Positions 46,130 to 56,450 of a stretch of DNA of 64,000 nucleotides are shown in pieces; position 1 is the stretch's first letter, and the number at the start of each line of letters is the position of its first letter. This DNA comes from Eleusine coracana subsp. coracana. Lineage: Eukaryota > Streptophyta > Magnoliopsida > Poales > Poaceae. The DNA lies in NCBI GenBank assembly GCA_032690845.1, contig CM064427.1:15325501-15389500 (forward strand), given 5' to 3'. The notes beneath the pieces were generated by a model. The model saw nothing but the letters and a program-made list of their open reading frames with translations. It ran no database searches and was not told the DNA's origin. The position numbers and the translations under genes were made by a program.

Positions 46130-47696
46130 TGCTTATTTTGTTTCGCATTTCAAATCTCTAATCTTGTGCATCTGATGTTGTCAATGTACTCATCAAGGGG
46201 GAGATAAGAAACCATGTGGATATGTGCCATGGTTTGCAATATGTGATGAGTAATTAACTTTGATTGATTCAGTGTTTGAGTTAAAATGCAGGAATCTAGG
46301 GATTGCATGAGTGTGAGCATGGTTATAGTTTTGACTAACCAGAATTGTTGATTGAGTTGGAGAAGTTGTAGGAGATGGGAAATGTGTTTGCTTGTCTCAT
46401 GATGTGTAGGTCATTCGAGTCAACTTGGCGGTCAATGGCAAGAGGATCGGGCATAAGTTGGAGACTTGGGGCCGGATGATCAGAAGGCTGGTTGAAGCCA
46501 AGGGTGATCCACACCGTACACATGGAGAGGCAAGAAGCACGGATGGTTTCACGGTTAAGCCTCAAAATTGTGGAGGTGATGAAGACGGCGTGTTGACCAA
46601 GTCAAGGCGAACAGGATGTTAGTGCAAGTAACAAGGAGGCCCAATGGAGCGGGACCGGGAGAGACTTGCCAGTGGTCCGGATCACGGGACAAGGTGGCAT
46701 GCGCCAACATTAAGAAGTCGTGCTTTGAGAAGCATGCAAGGCGGTTTCCCGGTTTGGGCCTCAAAACCTGTGGCGGTGGGTGGTGGTGCATGTGGCACCA
46801 TCACGGAGCTTGCATCGAGGTGAAGCAAAGTCGTGAAGGGCCCGAGAGCATTCAGGCGACGAGGAAAAAGATGGATAGTTGTGCCCCTGGTGGTAGGTGA
46901 CAGTGTATTGTAGGCAAGGGGTAGGATGGTCTTTAGGTCAAACCTTAGGACTATATAAGGGTAGGTAGGGCTGGTGGAAGAGGTGCCCCTCTTTTCCTTT
47001 GCTTTGCCTTAGGTCTTCATTTAAAGTGATAGGAGAGGTCTTCATGTAAAGAGGAGAGTAGTGGGTGTGTGAGAGACATCTCTTGCTCTTCCAAATAGTG
47101 GGAGGAGGAGGGTCACAATGACCTGAGGATTCCCTGGTCCAAATATCGCACGTTTTGGAGATCATTTGGTTGAGTTTTGGAGAGCTTTGTGAAAAAATTA
47201 CGACAGTTTTCCGTTCTGTCGGGAGTCGATCGGCACTGCCAATGACCAGTACCGGCACTGTAGGTGGCTTGAGTCTGAACCCCGCACTAGCACTGCTGAT
47301 AGTCCCAACCGGCACTGCTGATGCACTTTGTCCTTTGCTTCCCGAAGTTTTAAAAACCCGCATCAGCACTACTGATGGGTGTGACCGTCACTGCCGATGG
47401 CTGTGATCGGCACTGCCGATGGTAGTCCAGTGAGTCTGTTTTGTGTGCGTTTCTTCAAGAGTCTTTTATCATAGTTGCTTTCTCATGTTTCTCCTATTCT
47501 CTTCTGCTGCTACTAGTCATTCCTAGGGTTAGCACATCACAAGTTGGTTTGTGTGACCTTAGTGACTTGCTTTAGGGTTGGGTTTGGTTGAAATTGGGAC
47601 ACAGGCCAAGTTCTTGAGAAGAATTTGAATTGGCTCCCATTCACCCCCCCCCCCCCCCCCCCCCGCCCCCTCTCTGGTCGCCTTCTCGGTCCTTCA
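46130..47696 (+). mobile_element. Copia A 3' end: internal tail, polypurine tract and 3' LTR
   Basis: TGCTTATTTTGTTTCGC resumes copia A. The polypurine tract AAGGGGGAGAT is at 46195-46205 and the LTR runs 46206-47696 (ends CGGTCCTTCA). The LTR has lost its opening TG. It also lacks about 350 bp present in the 5' LTR (21660-22020), at a GGAGGA direct repeat near 47100. TATA (CTATATAAGG) near 46952; dyad array 47225-47420; C-homopolymer 47644-47664. Confidence 0.92.
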
Positions 47697-48068
47697 ATTG
47701 CCGAGTGAACCGGGATGGTAATGAAGCAATGGAGATCAAAGCCCATCAAGACTGCTACTCATATTATAGTTTATACTAGGCGGCAAAGTAGAATTAGAGA
47801 TATAGGCTAAAGGTAGAATTTATTGTAACCAACTAGGATACTTGCCATGTAAACTCTACCCTTTAGATACATAAGGGGGCAGGGGTCTTCCAAAGGATCA
47901 TCAGAACTCGCCTCGGGAAAACCCAACCCTAGCACGAGACATCATCAATACAATACACTAAGATGTAGGGTTGTTATCCTCATGGACGCCCAAACCTATA
48001 TAAACCTAGTGTCTTGTGTCCATCAACTATGCATACCTAGAACTACTATGGAGAATATAGCTTGACGG
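47697..48068 (+). mobile_element. 3' part of a gypsy LTR (element F)
   Basis: Begins directly at the end of the copia A LTR, contains CCTATATAAACC (about 47994) and ends before GGTTAGCATGCCAGGTAGGG, which resembles the GGCGCGCCAGGTAGGGG primer-site region common in grass gypsy elements. The rest of this LTR is absent, consistent with copia A having landed in it. Confidence 0.6.
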
Positions 48069-50068
48069 TTAGCATGCCAGGTAGGGGTCACGTTGAGTTC
48101 TGCTTCGTCGCAATTGATGGCTTTCCTCAACGTCAAGTTTCATCTAGGAGATTTGATACATCTTGGCATCTTTATCTTCGTCGCCGATCGGAATGGGAAC
48201 CTCATCAAGCAAGATCAAGTGACTTCTCCGGTGCACTCCATAGCCCTGGTCGATCTAGGCGCGGTTGGAGTTTCATCGGTCGGACGCGAGATGGTTTCTC
48301 TGTCCTGGCCCTCACTCAGATTTGCCAACTCAGCGGTGGAGTTTTAGGCCCTCTATATTAGGGCTTACGTAGCTCTCCCGGACAGCGCCTCAACGTTGCC
48401 CACAAACGCTCGGTCGCCGAAATCGGACGAGCCGACCGTGATCTTATGTGATCCGCTGACTCTTTACATGGAAGAGCCGAATAACGACCTTGACCCTTTT
48501 CTAGCATCGTGACTAGTAGCCACGATCAACATTGATCAGGACTCAATCTTGGATCTAATCGACGAGCCGAGTGATTCTAAGAGCTTTTGCTCGGATGAAT
48601 ATCGTGAAGTTATCATGGTCAACCATTCAACTGCGCCGGCACCGGTGGCCCCGATGGCGACGATGACCATAGGCGTGACCGGGGCACAAGGACGAGCGGT
48701 AGGCAATGAACCGCAAGACAGACATGAAACAGACCTTTCAGTGGATGACCCGGATGCCGCAACGACCGCATGACCGGCATCATGGGTCTAGGGTTCTAGA
48801 ATGCATGGACATGGGGGACCTCACCTTACAGATAGATGGTGAGTAGGTCTACAAGACCCCCACAAACACAACATCACAGCCGCCTCGACACTCTTGGAGG
48901 CACTCAGGCTGATACTAGATGCCAACCCAGCGGCAACCCCCCAAGTTAAGAAGCTCAAGGCACACCTCGTAGCGATGGCGGTCTTGGAACAAGAAACCGC
49001 ACATATCGGGCCGTTCAGGTCGGTGTCTAACAGCGCTAGTTCCGCCCAAGTCAAGATGGCAGGGACCAAAGATGACGACCCATTACGGAGTACCATGATC
49101 GGAATCCCGACGTCGACCTCCACAACGCAATCCCCCAACCCGATGCTCGGATCCGAATCAACAACAGGCATCAGGAACATGATGAGGTTGCTCGCCACGA
49201 ACAGGAGGATGGGTGTAGACGCCAAGGATATGAGGATGACCGACGCCGTAGGCGTGACGAGTGACAAGATAACCATCGGGAATATTGCCGAAAGGAACAA
49301 CCTTGGGACCGCGGCAATGACGATCGCCGAGAAGACCACCAGGAATATAGATGGGATGAATGACAAGATAACGATCACCATCATGATCAGCAGGATGATA
49401 GGCGTCATAGGGAAGAAGACCGCGATGAGAGGCGATCACCGACTCCTGACACGACCAACCTTGGGTAGGTGGTCGGCATCAAGGCATTCACCCGAGACCT
49501 TTGTAATGTCATCTGGCCATCTGGTTTCAAACCGGTCGGCATCGAGAAATATGACGGCAAAACCGACCCCAATGACTGGCTTCAAGTTTATGCGAGTGCG
49601 ATCTGATCAGTCGGTGGGGATAGCTTTGTCATGGCCAATTATCTGCCGGTCTGCCTCACGTGGGCAACAGGGACGTGGCTTTCCAACCTACCTGCTAACT
49701 CCATTGGATCTTGAGGAGAGCTATGCAGGCAATTCGTGACCAACTTGCAAGCAACCTTTGATCACCCAGGCAACCATTCGGAGCTAGCCAGGATCAAGCA
49801 GTAGAGTGGGGAACCATTGCCCGAATACATCCTATGCTTCTACCGTATGAACAACATGGTCCCGAACATATCTGACGCTCAGGTGGTCACCGCCTTCCAG
49901 TCCGGCCTGCGTGACGACGACCTCATCAAGCTCGGTCGGTTGGACGCCAATGGGCAACTCACTACTAGAGAGTTGTTCGCCATGAAGGATAAGTATGCAG
50001 CTGGTAACTTGGCACTGTACCAAGTGCAGCAGTATAAGGATGAGACGCCAAGGAACCGCAATCAGTAA
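48069..50068 (+). pseudogene. Decayed gypsy gag (element F)
   Basis: Several frames carry pieces. The best is 49817-50068 (PEYILCFYRMNNMVPNISDA, VVTAFQSGLRDDDLIKLGRL, LFAMKDKYAAGN), which matches the conserved end of the retrotransposon gag domain in grass gypsy elements. Upstream, Arg/Asp-rich spacer frames (48890-49740) lack an intact reading frame. A TAG at 49802 and frameshifts break it. No pol follows; the element is cut at about 50068. Confidence 0.72.
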
Positions 50069-51036
50069 GGCCCGTCGAACTATAACAAAGACAGCGGTAC
50101 TTTTGGAGACAGCTTTAATGTGGTACTTTTCAGTAAAGATAAGATAGACGTGTTTGTTAAGTAATTTTTAATGTGGTACTTTTCAGTAGCAAGATGTTTG
50201 TGTATGTACTGGAGAGTTTAGCTTTTTAACCAAATAAAAATGAGCTTACTTAAAACTCAATGTCCCTTTAATGTAACAAACATTTGTGAGCGTCGTCGAT
50301 TGTCAGCAATCCTGTGGCTAGCTGCAAGCAGTCGACCAGACAGATTTTTTCTACCTGGGGTACTTGTTGCCTATCAAGACATGTATACAAAAGCTGAGCC
50401 AAGCATTCAGTGATAAACTATATCAAACAGCACCCATAATGACAAGCAGCAGAAAATAGCCCAGAATAACCAGTTAAACTATTGGTTTAACACGTACAGT
50501 TATAAATCTGGATATTGTGTAGGTGGATTGGTCAATCCTTAACTTAGTAACCATGTTTCATATTCATACAGAGCTAGTTGAACTCTATTCTAATACAAGA
50601 GTAGTTGTGACAAAGCAAACTGGTAAGAGGAAAAAAAAAAGAGAATACAAATTATTCGCTCTCAAATATAATGCACCCTAGCGGACCACGTCACTACTAA
50701 AATCATCACATAGTCATGTATCCAAAATGCACTCCTGAATAGCCGATACAGATCTCAGTCACACATTCACAGTACCCATAATACACATAACAAGTTGCAC
50801 ACTGTCAGAAACCTCAGAAGATGGAAAAAAAAAAAGCTGAGACGGTGGCAGCAATCGGACTGAAACGCCACAAAATGGCCGTCAAAGAAAGCGCAAACCA
50901 GCAGCTTTTCACGAGTGCAGCAAAGCCGAGCACATGACGAGGAGCACGCAAACAATCAAAACGAGAGTTGCAGCGACGATGAACGGAGCAGAGAGGGAGA
51001 TGAGGTATGACGTGCAGCGAGGCAGGGAGGCGCGGG
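50069..51036. other. Intergenic region, includes 3' side of the Gly-rich protein gene
   Basis: A short direct repeat, TTTAATGTGGTACTTTTCAG, occurs at 50114 and near 50168. No other ORF or TE signature. The 3' UTR of the minus-strand gene probably extends from 51036 to about 50770 (several A-rich signals on the minus strand). Confidence 0.5.
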
Positions 51037-51648
51037 CTAGAAGCGGCAGTGCGCCTTGCAGTTGGCGTCGCAGTCGTAGAAGCAGGGCCCGTCGCAGTGC
51101 ATCGGGCACAGCAGCCGCATGCCGCGGCACCGCCCGGCCGCCGTGCACCGGGCGTACTCCCCGACACGGTACAAGCTCGAGCTGTAGCTCGGTCGGTGCC
51201 GATGCCGCCGCCGCGCCCTCTTCCCGCGTGATGCCCTACCACCGCCATTATCTCCGTCATCTCTCTGAGACTGAGTCCTCGTCGTCGCACCGCCGCCGCC
51301 GCCACCACCACCACCTCCTCCTCCTCCTTCCCCACCACCATCGCTGCCGCCTCCTCCACCGCCGCCATTGCCGCCACCACCACCACCGTCTCCCTCAGTA
51401 CCCCAGCCCCAGCCCCACCCGTAGCTCGAACTTCCCCCGCTGCTGCCCCCTCCTCCACCACCTCCCCCGCCTCCATCCTTCCGGCCAGCAACGCTGCTAG
51501 CATTGTACCGGCTGCCATTACGGGCAGCCGGTTCAACGCTCTGCACCTGAACAATGCCGCCATCGGCGGCACGTACTATTGTTACCTCTGCTAACATCAA
51601 GAACAACAAAAAGGTGAGCACGGCCGGGGCGCCCATCGTCGTAGGCAC
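51037..51648 (-). CDS. Secreted glycine-rich protein with cysteine-rich C-terminus (host gene)
   Basis: A single exon of 203 codons. Residues 1-27 form a signal peptide (hydrophobic LTFLLFLML, probable cleavage after VRA). The middle (about 58-120) is Gly runs with Ser and a short SYGWGWGWG segment, followed by a basic stretch (RGKRARRRHRHR). The last 36 residues hold eight Cys. Six of them follow a strict C-x3-C spacing (CPMHCDGPCFYDCDANCKAHC). The start is chosen because it is the first ATG after a canonical TATA box and gives a signal peptide. The protein is probably exported to the cell wall or apoplast. The family of plant Gly-rich proteins with Cys-rich ends is broad, and I cannot name a member. 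High GC and lack of TE features set it apart from its neighbours. An overlapping frame on the same strand is longer (252 codons) but has no signal peptide and is an artefact of GC-rich DNA. Confidence 0.82.
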   Translation of the reverse strand: MPTTMGAPAVLTFLLFLMLAEVTIVRAADGGIVQVQSVEPAARNGSRYNASSVAGRKDGGGGGGGGGGSSGGSSSYGWGWGWGTEGDGGGGGGNGGGGGGGSDGGGEGGGGGGGGGGGGGATTRTQSQRDDGDNGGGRASRGKRARRRHRHRPSYSSSLYRVGEYARCTAAGRCRGMRLLCPMHCDGPCFYDCDANCKAHCRF

Positions 51649-51710
51649 GTGTCACCGTGGTGAAATGAAATGAGCAGCCTATCGAACCCGAAGCTACTGA
51701 GCTAGCTGCC

Positions 51711-51720
51711 GGCTATATAT
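51711..51720 (-). promoter_or_regulatory. TATA box of the Gly-rich protein gene
   Basis: GCTATATATAGC on the minus strand about 65-70 bp upstream of the ATG at 51648, which places the transcription start near 51685. Confidence 0.75.
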
Positions 51721-52277
51721 AGCTGGAGGCACAGCCATATGGCCCGGGAGCAAGTGGTGGCTAATGATGGGGACAGTTAAGCATGGCACTACAAATAAAG
51801 AACGAGGTGATGTTGAGGGCAACAAGACCAGTTGACAAAGACACGAGATGACTTCAAGTGCACTTCTTGGACCCCAACAGCGACACATGGAGTTATCATA
51901 ATACCACCGCCGATGTGCGACGGCTCACCGGGAGAGCGCGTGCTCCAACTAATCTACGAGTAGGAGACATACATGTGCACATTATATAATTGTCTTCTTC
52001 TTGCTTGGTCCAGTAACATATTATATTCCATCGCACGGCATCTGTTGTGCTCACAGGGTCAATGGTTTTTGTGAGATATATTGTGAGCTAATAATGGTTT
52101 ATTTTCGCTGGATATGTGCCGAGTCAGTCCCCACAAGTTCACGAGTATTAACTTAATGGCAAGGCAACAGTACGTGTGAAGACGAAGCTATCTTGAGCCT
52201 CCTGGACCGCCATCTATTTATACCATCATATCATCAATATATTCGTCGTGACTGATGATGGCCGTAGCCTCATAGGA
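51721..52277. other. Upstream region of the Gly-rich protein gene
   Basis: No ORF with coding texture and no TE signature recognised. Probably promoter and intergenic DNA. Confidence 0.5.
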
Positions 52278-52400
52278 CCTCTTGCAGAGCATTGGTTCTT
52301 CTGCTTCCTTTGATAGCGGCGCAGGCTGCAGGGGACTCGATTCTTTATGCTTGGGTCTTGCGATGCTCCGAGTTGTTAGCAAAAAAAAAAAAAAGACAAT
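52278..52400. repeat. Segment X, copy 1 of a local duplication
   Basis: AGGACCTCTTGCAGAGCATT to GCGATGCTCCGAGTTGTTAG is repeated at 53137-53250 with scattered changes (GGCGCAGGCTGCAGGGGACT shared). It ends in a poly-A run (52380-52394). Confidence 0.88.
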
Positions 52401-52419
52401 GGCTTGCTGTGTGGCGATT

Positions 52420-53130
52420 CATGAGCTACGAGGTCAGAGAACGGGCCACCGGCAATAATCCCTGTTTATGGACTGAATCGTAATCGGTTGCCTCAATCCT
52501 GCTCAACGAAATCTTGCGTCTTATTTTCCTTCAGCAGCTAAACTAATGTGACAAAAATGGTAGGAAAAAGTCCATTAATTCCTCGAATGATTTGTTTTGT
52601 CCGTTTCACCTTCAAAATAAACAAAATCTTACTCAACTTGCTCCACGAACAATCCATGTTAGTGCAATGGATCATTAAAACATTCTTGTTTCTTGACATA
52701 CAGAATTTGAAACCCAATACAGGATGATTTGTGACACAACAACCTACGTTAAAACATATCATTTTGTATTATTTATATTTATACGGGAATGTTATTTTTC
52801 AGTCGATTGAAAATAAGAGTCCTTTCAATCGACGGTGCAGTGCATGCAGGAGTCCTTTTGTTTAATTATTTTGTTATTTTTTATTTTTAGAATTATTTAT
52901 ATTAATTAGTATTATGTATAGACTATAGGTAAGTTTTATCTTTTTATATCTATTGAACTTATATCTAAGGACTAAAAGTATTGATTGAAAGAACCTTCAT
53001 TTTTAATCGATTAAAAATTAGACACTCCCATATTTATATTATTAATTGATCTTAAACTATGAAACTAATATCACAAAAATATGTTATAATTTCTTTAACA
53101 TAGTTTGTTGTGTCAGCTATGATCATGCAA
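52420..53130. repeat. Segment Y, copy 1 (with MITE insertion)
   Basis: From GAGGTCAGAGAACGG through AATCCCTGTTTATGGACTGA to TTCTTTAACATAGTTTGTTG. Copy 2 is at 54940-55405. The only large difference is the MITE at 52784-53029. Non-coding in both copies. Confidence 0.92.
52784..53029. mobile_element. Mutator-type MITE (246 bp) with perfect 9-bp target duplication
   Basis: Ends are inverted repeats: GGGAATGTTATTTTTCAGTC with GATTGAAAAT, against GGGAGTGTCTAATTTTTAAT with GATTAAAAAT read from the right. It is flanked by ATATTTATA at 52775-52783 and 53030-53038. The duplicate segment at 54940-55405 has the empty site with a single ATATTTATA (near 55298). No ORF. A 9-bp duplication is characteristic of Mutator-like elements. 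Confidence 0.93.
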
Positions 53131-53136
53131 ATTCAG

Positions 53137-53250
53137 GACCTCTTGCAGAGCATTGATTCGTCCGCCTCCTTTGATAACGGCGCAGGCTGCAGGGGACTGG
53201 ATTCTTTCTGCTTGGGCCTTGCGATGCTCGTGCTCCCACAGTTGTTAGAG
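53137..53250. repeat. Segment X, copy 2
   Basis: Second copy of 52278-52400, directly after segment Y copy 1. Confidence 0.88.
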
Positions 53251-53631
53251 CAAGTATTATAAGCCTAGTCAGCTGGCTTAAAGGATAGCCACGTCACACA
53301 AATTACTAGTTGGAGGAGTGAGAATGGAAGAAAGAGAAAGAAGCTGACGATTGTTTCGTCGCCGATTCAAAGCAGCAGACCCGAGACTGATGCAGGCTTT
53401 GGCCATTCAGCTGGTGTATATGGACAGCACTGAGCAATTAAATATTCAGCTAGAGGAGAACTAGCCGCTCATCTATCGGATGCCCATTATACGAGCGTAC
53501 GCTAGTGCCGGCGTTAAGTGAGTTGGCTCAAGGATATCGCCGGCAGCAGGCGAAATTATTAGTCCTGCTCTTAGCGAAAAAAATAAGACACTCTGCCATG
53601 GCTAGCTGTGTGGCCATTCAAATGGACCGCG
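53251..53631. other. Intergenic DNA between segment X and the TIR element
   Basis: No coding texture. An ORF that starts at 53505 and runs into the TIR element is not supported by any domain. Confidence 0.5.
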
Positions 53632-53634
53632 TTA

Positions 53635-54374
53635 GGCTATCTCCAATGGTTGAGATCCAAATCGGAGACCTAAATGTGAGAATGGATAGCCACAATACCA
53701 AAGGGATAGGATCCAAAAATACCAATCTCCAACGGAAGTCCGAAACTGAGTCCGTCACTGCCGCCCCCACTGCTTCGAGCTCAGCTCAGGTGAGGAGGTC
53801 GGTCGGCCGGAGCTCAGGCGCTGCGGGAGGTCAGGCGGGGAGCCGCTGGGGCGCACGTTGGCGGGAGAGGCACCGGCCCTCGAGCTCGACCAGCCGGAGA
53901 TCATGCGCCGCAGGAGCTCTGGCAGCCGCACCGCCAGGCGCGCGCGTGTGGGACGTGGATGCAGCGGCCCTCGATCTAGACCGGCCGGAGCTCTGGTGGC
54001 CGCGGCGCGCGCGTGTGGGAGGTGGAGGTAGCGGCCCTCGATCTGGACTGACCGGAGCTCTGGTGGCGCGCGCGGGAGGGGTTGGGGAGGGGATACACCG
54101 GCCCCGGAGCTCGGCCGGCTGAGAGAGCCGCCGTCGCGGGGGGTGGGGTGGGGTGGGGGTTCTCAGACAGAACTGGCGCCACGTGTGCGGCTCGGGTGCT
54201 GGGAAGCGCTGGGTCGCGGGGCGACGCTACGCATTTGTGGGTCAGACGGTGCGCGCTCCCGAAAATGGATACGCCGACTCAGTATTCCATTGGAGAGCGT
54301 TTTGGACCCTTTTTAGACCCATTTTGAATATGGGTCATCGTATAGGTCGTATAGGTAACCCGTTGAAGATAGCG
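53635..54374. mobile_element. Small DNA transposon with TTA duplication (PIF/Harbinger-like) carrying GC-rich sequence
   Basis: The left end GGCTATCTCCAATGG (53635) and the right end, read inverted as CGCTATCTTCAACGG (54374), are imperfect inverted repeats, each next to TTA (53632-53634 and 54375-54377). The middle (about 53760-54240) is strongly GC-rich, unlike its surroundings, and is open in one frame without a recognised domain. No transposase is encoded. It could be a non-autonomous element that captured host exon sequence. Confidence 0.55.
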
Positions 54375-54466
54375 TTAACTAGATCCGTCTGAAGCATGAT
54401 ATATTAGGTTCACCCGTTGGAGATAGCGTTAACTAGATCCGTCTGAAGCATGATATATTAGGTTCA
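54361..54466. repeat. 54-bp tandem duplication at the right end of the TIR element
   Basis: CCGTTGRAGATAGCGTTAAC followed by TAGATCCGTCTGAAGC and TATATTAGGTTCA occurs twice. It duplicates the terminal repeat with its flank. The second copy (CCGTTGGAGATAGCG) matches the left end better than the first. Confidence 0.9.
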
Positions 54467-54939
54467 GTCCAGGCACAACATGATCAGCATGTCATGTCTG
54501 GACTGGCACAGTCTAGGTGTTGTGTCGTGTTTAGATCGGAGGTGCAGCTCGATGGACGGCACGGTACGACTTGTTTTAGAAATATTAAAAATATTTATCG
54601 TTCACATAAGTTAGATAAGTTGTTGTGGTCTGGTAGATTTAGTTCTTTGATTCTTTGAGCACTCGGGTTCGATTCTCCCCCATTCTATTTTGTAGCATTT
54701 AATAGAATTTCTATTTACTTGTGTTAGCTGGACTCCTGTGCTAGATGGGTTGTCGTGCCTAGTAAACCGGCCTAGCATGATTACACATTTCCGTGTCGTG
54801 TTGTGGGCCGATCAATGAGACCGTGGGCTGCTCGGCATGGTCCGATAAGCACGATGTGTCGGACCAGCCTAAAACTAAACATGTCAGGTCTTTTAAGATC
54901 CAGATCGTGCTGCCCATTTAGCCACCCATAGCTAGAGAG
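54467..54939. other. Unassigned repeat-like DNA
   Basis: Has words such as GTCGTGTTGTGGGCCGATCA and GCACGGTACGAC that look like non-autonomous grass repeats, plus GGTTCGATTCTCC at 54666-54678, which fits a Pol III B-box. No ORF. The element type cannot be settled from this copy alone. Confidence 0.35.
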
Positions 54940-55405
54940 TACAGAGGTCAGAGAACGGCCACCGACAATAATCCCTGTTTATGGACTGAATCGTAACCGG
55001 CTGCCTCAATCCTGCTCAACGAAATCATGTTGTCTTATTTGCCGTCAGCAGCTAAACTAATGTGACAAAAATGGTACTAGGAAAAAATTCATTACTCCCT
55101 CGAATGATTTGATTTGTCCATTTCACCTTCTAAATAAATAAAATCTTAGCTCAACTTGCTCCACGACAATCCATGTTAGTGCAATGGATCATTAAAACAC
55201 TCTTATTTATTGACATACAGAATTTGAAACTCAATTCATGATGATATGTGACACAACAACCTACGTTAAAACATTAAAACATATAATTTTGTATTATTTA
55301 TATTTATATTATTAATTGATCTTAAACTATGAAACTAATGTCACAAAATATGTCATAATTTCTTTAACATAGTTTGTTGTGTCAACTTTGATAATGCAAA
55401 TTCAG
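54940..55405. repeat. Segment Y, copy 2 (empty site of the MITE)
   Basis: Second copy of 52420-53130 without the MITE. Sequence around 55292-55310 shows the single ATATTTATA target. Confidence 0.92.
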
Positions 55406-56450
55406 GAGAGTAAAACGTACTTTTTATATTCAACTGAAATACTGTAGCGAGTCCTGTAGCAATAGAACTATGTGGTGATGTATAGTGAATTGATATGCGC
55501 CATCTTCCCCCCAAAAGGGGAAAGTATATGCACACAATGTTACAAAAATATAGTGTCCGCTTCAAAAACTGGAATGTCATGGAGCAAGGACAAACAGCAA
55601 AATTCTTCAATTATTCTCCCCCTAATATCAATGTTCAGTCTAATACACAACTGCCCAATTACTCCATAGTTCATTTCAATAAAACAAATTCAAAAAATGC
55701 CCTTACTTCTGACAAGCAGAAAACTTGGTTAATAAGCATCTTTTATTTTCTCAAAAACAAGAGTCCTAATTTCTATGTTTCTTGCACGTCATACAGTGGC
55801 CTCCTTGTTGGGGAATACATTTTGAGGAAATTCCTTGTGAGCCACTGTAAAAAGTTTCGTTCCCTTGTGAGCCATCGAAAAAGTTCTCTTCCCCTCTATG
55901 CCACTGGTTCAGTTTTCCCTACCCGTCAGCACCATTGCCGTGAGTTCCGTCAAAGAGAACGACTGCGAGGTGCGCTTGTGTTGTCAGTTTTTTCAGATAA
56001 TGGCCATTCTGCCCTTTGGGTCATTTTGCTTGGGCCCGAGTGATCCCCAAATCATTTTAGTCCGGCTAAAAAAAACATTTGAGTTCACAGCTAACCCTAC
56101 CCTGTCACCCGAATCCATAGCACCGGCGGCGATGAGCAGAGCAACGCCGAACCAAACCTCGACATTAGATCTGCCTGAGCCTTGATGGGATCATGAAGAG
56201 GAGAAGAGGAATGGTGTAGGGTGGTTGGTGCTTCAGCTGGATTTGGTGATTTGAAGGGCGGCGGAGGATCGAGATAGGACACAAAGATTCGTCCCCACCA
56301 AAGTGGCTTCCTGCTGGGTAACTGTTGTACTTGGTTGTTCTTGTTCTTCTATTTTTGTCGGTCAAGTATGCGCCTGCAGTTGGTTGCTCGTATTGTTTCT
56401 CTCTTCTCTATGTTTTTTTTCTTCAGTCTTCTTCGTGTTCATCTGTAGGA
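55406..56450 (+). other. 5' region of the MuDR-type MULE
   Basis: No convincing ORF. The small frames here lack domains. CT-rich stretches before 56450 suit a leader. A terminal inverted repeat should lie here but cannot be named without the other end. Confidence 0.45.

Noticed and set aside
48821..49408. 195-codon hydrophobic minus-strand ORF
   Set aside because: Antisense of the Arg/Asp-rich gag spacer of element F. The hydrophobicity is a complement effect, not a membrane protein.
50934..51500. 188-codon plus-strand ORF rich in Arg, Ser and His
   Set aside because: Antisense shadow of Gly codons; no domain and no promoter context.
50814..51572. 252-codon minus-strand ORF overlapping the Gly-rich protein gene
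   Set aside because: It is a shifted frame of the same GC-rich region. It lacks a signal peptide, while the 203-codon frame has a signal peptide, a TATA box at the right distance and an ordered Cys tail.
53505..54122. 205-codon ORF
   Set aside because: It crosses the left end of the TIR element into GC-rich DNA. Arg/Gly/Ala-rich low complexity, no domain.
55495..56043. 182-codon ORF upstream of the MuDR-type gene
   Set aside because: No recognisable domain. Its composition matches non-coding 5' element sequence, and the real transposase frame starts at 56451-56489.
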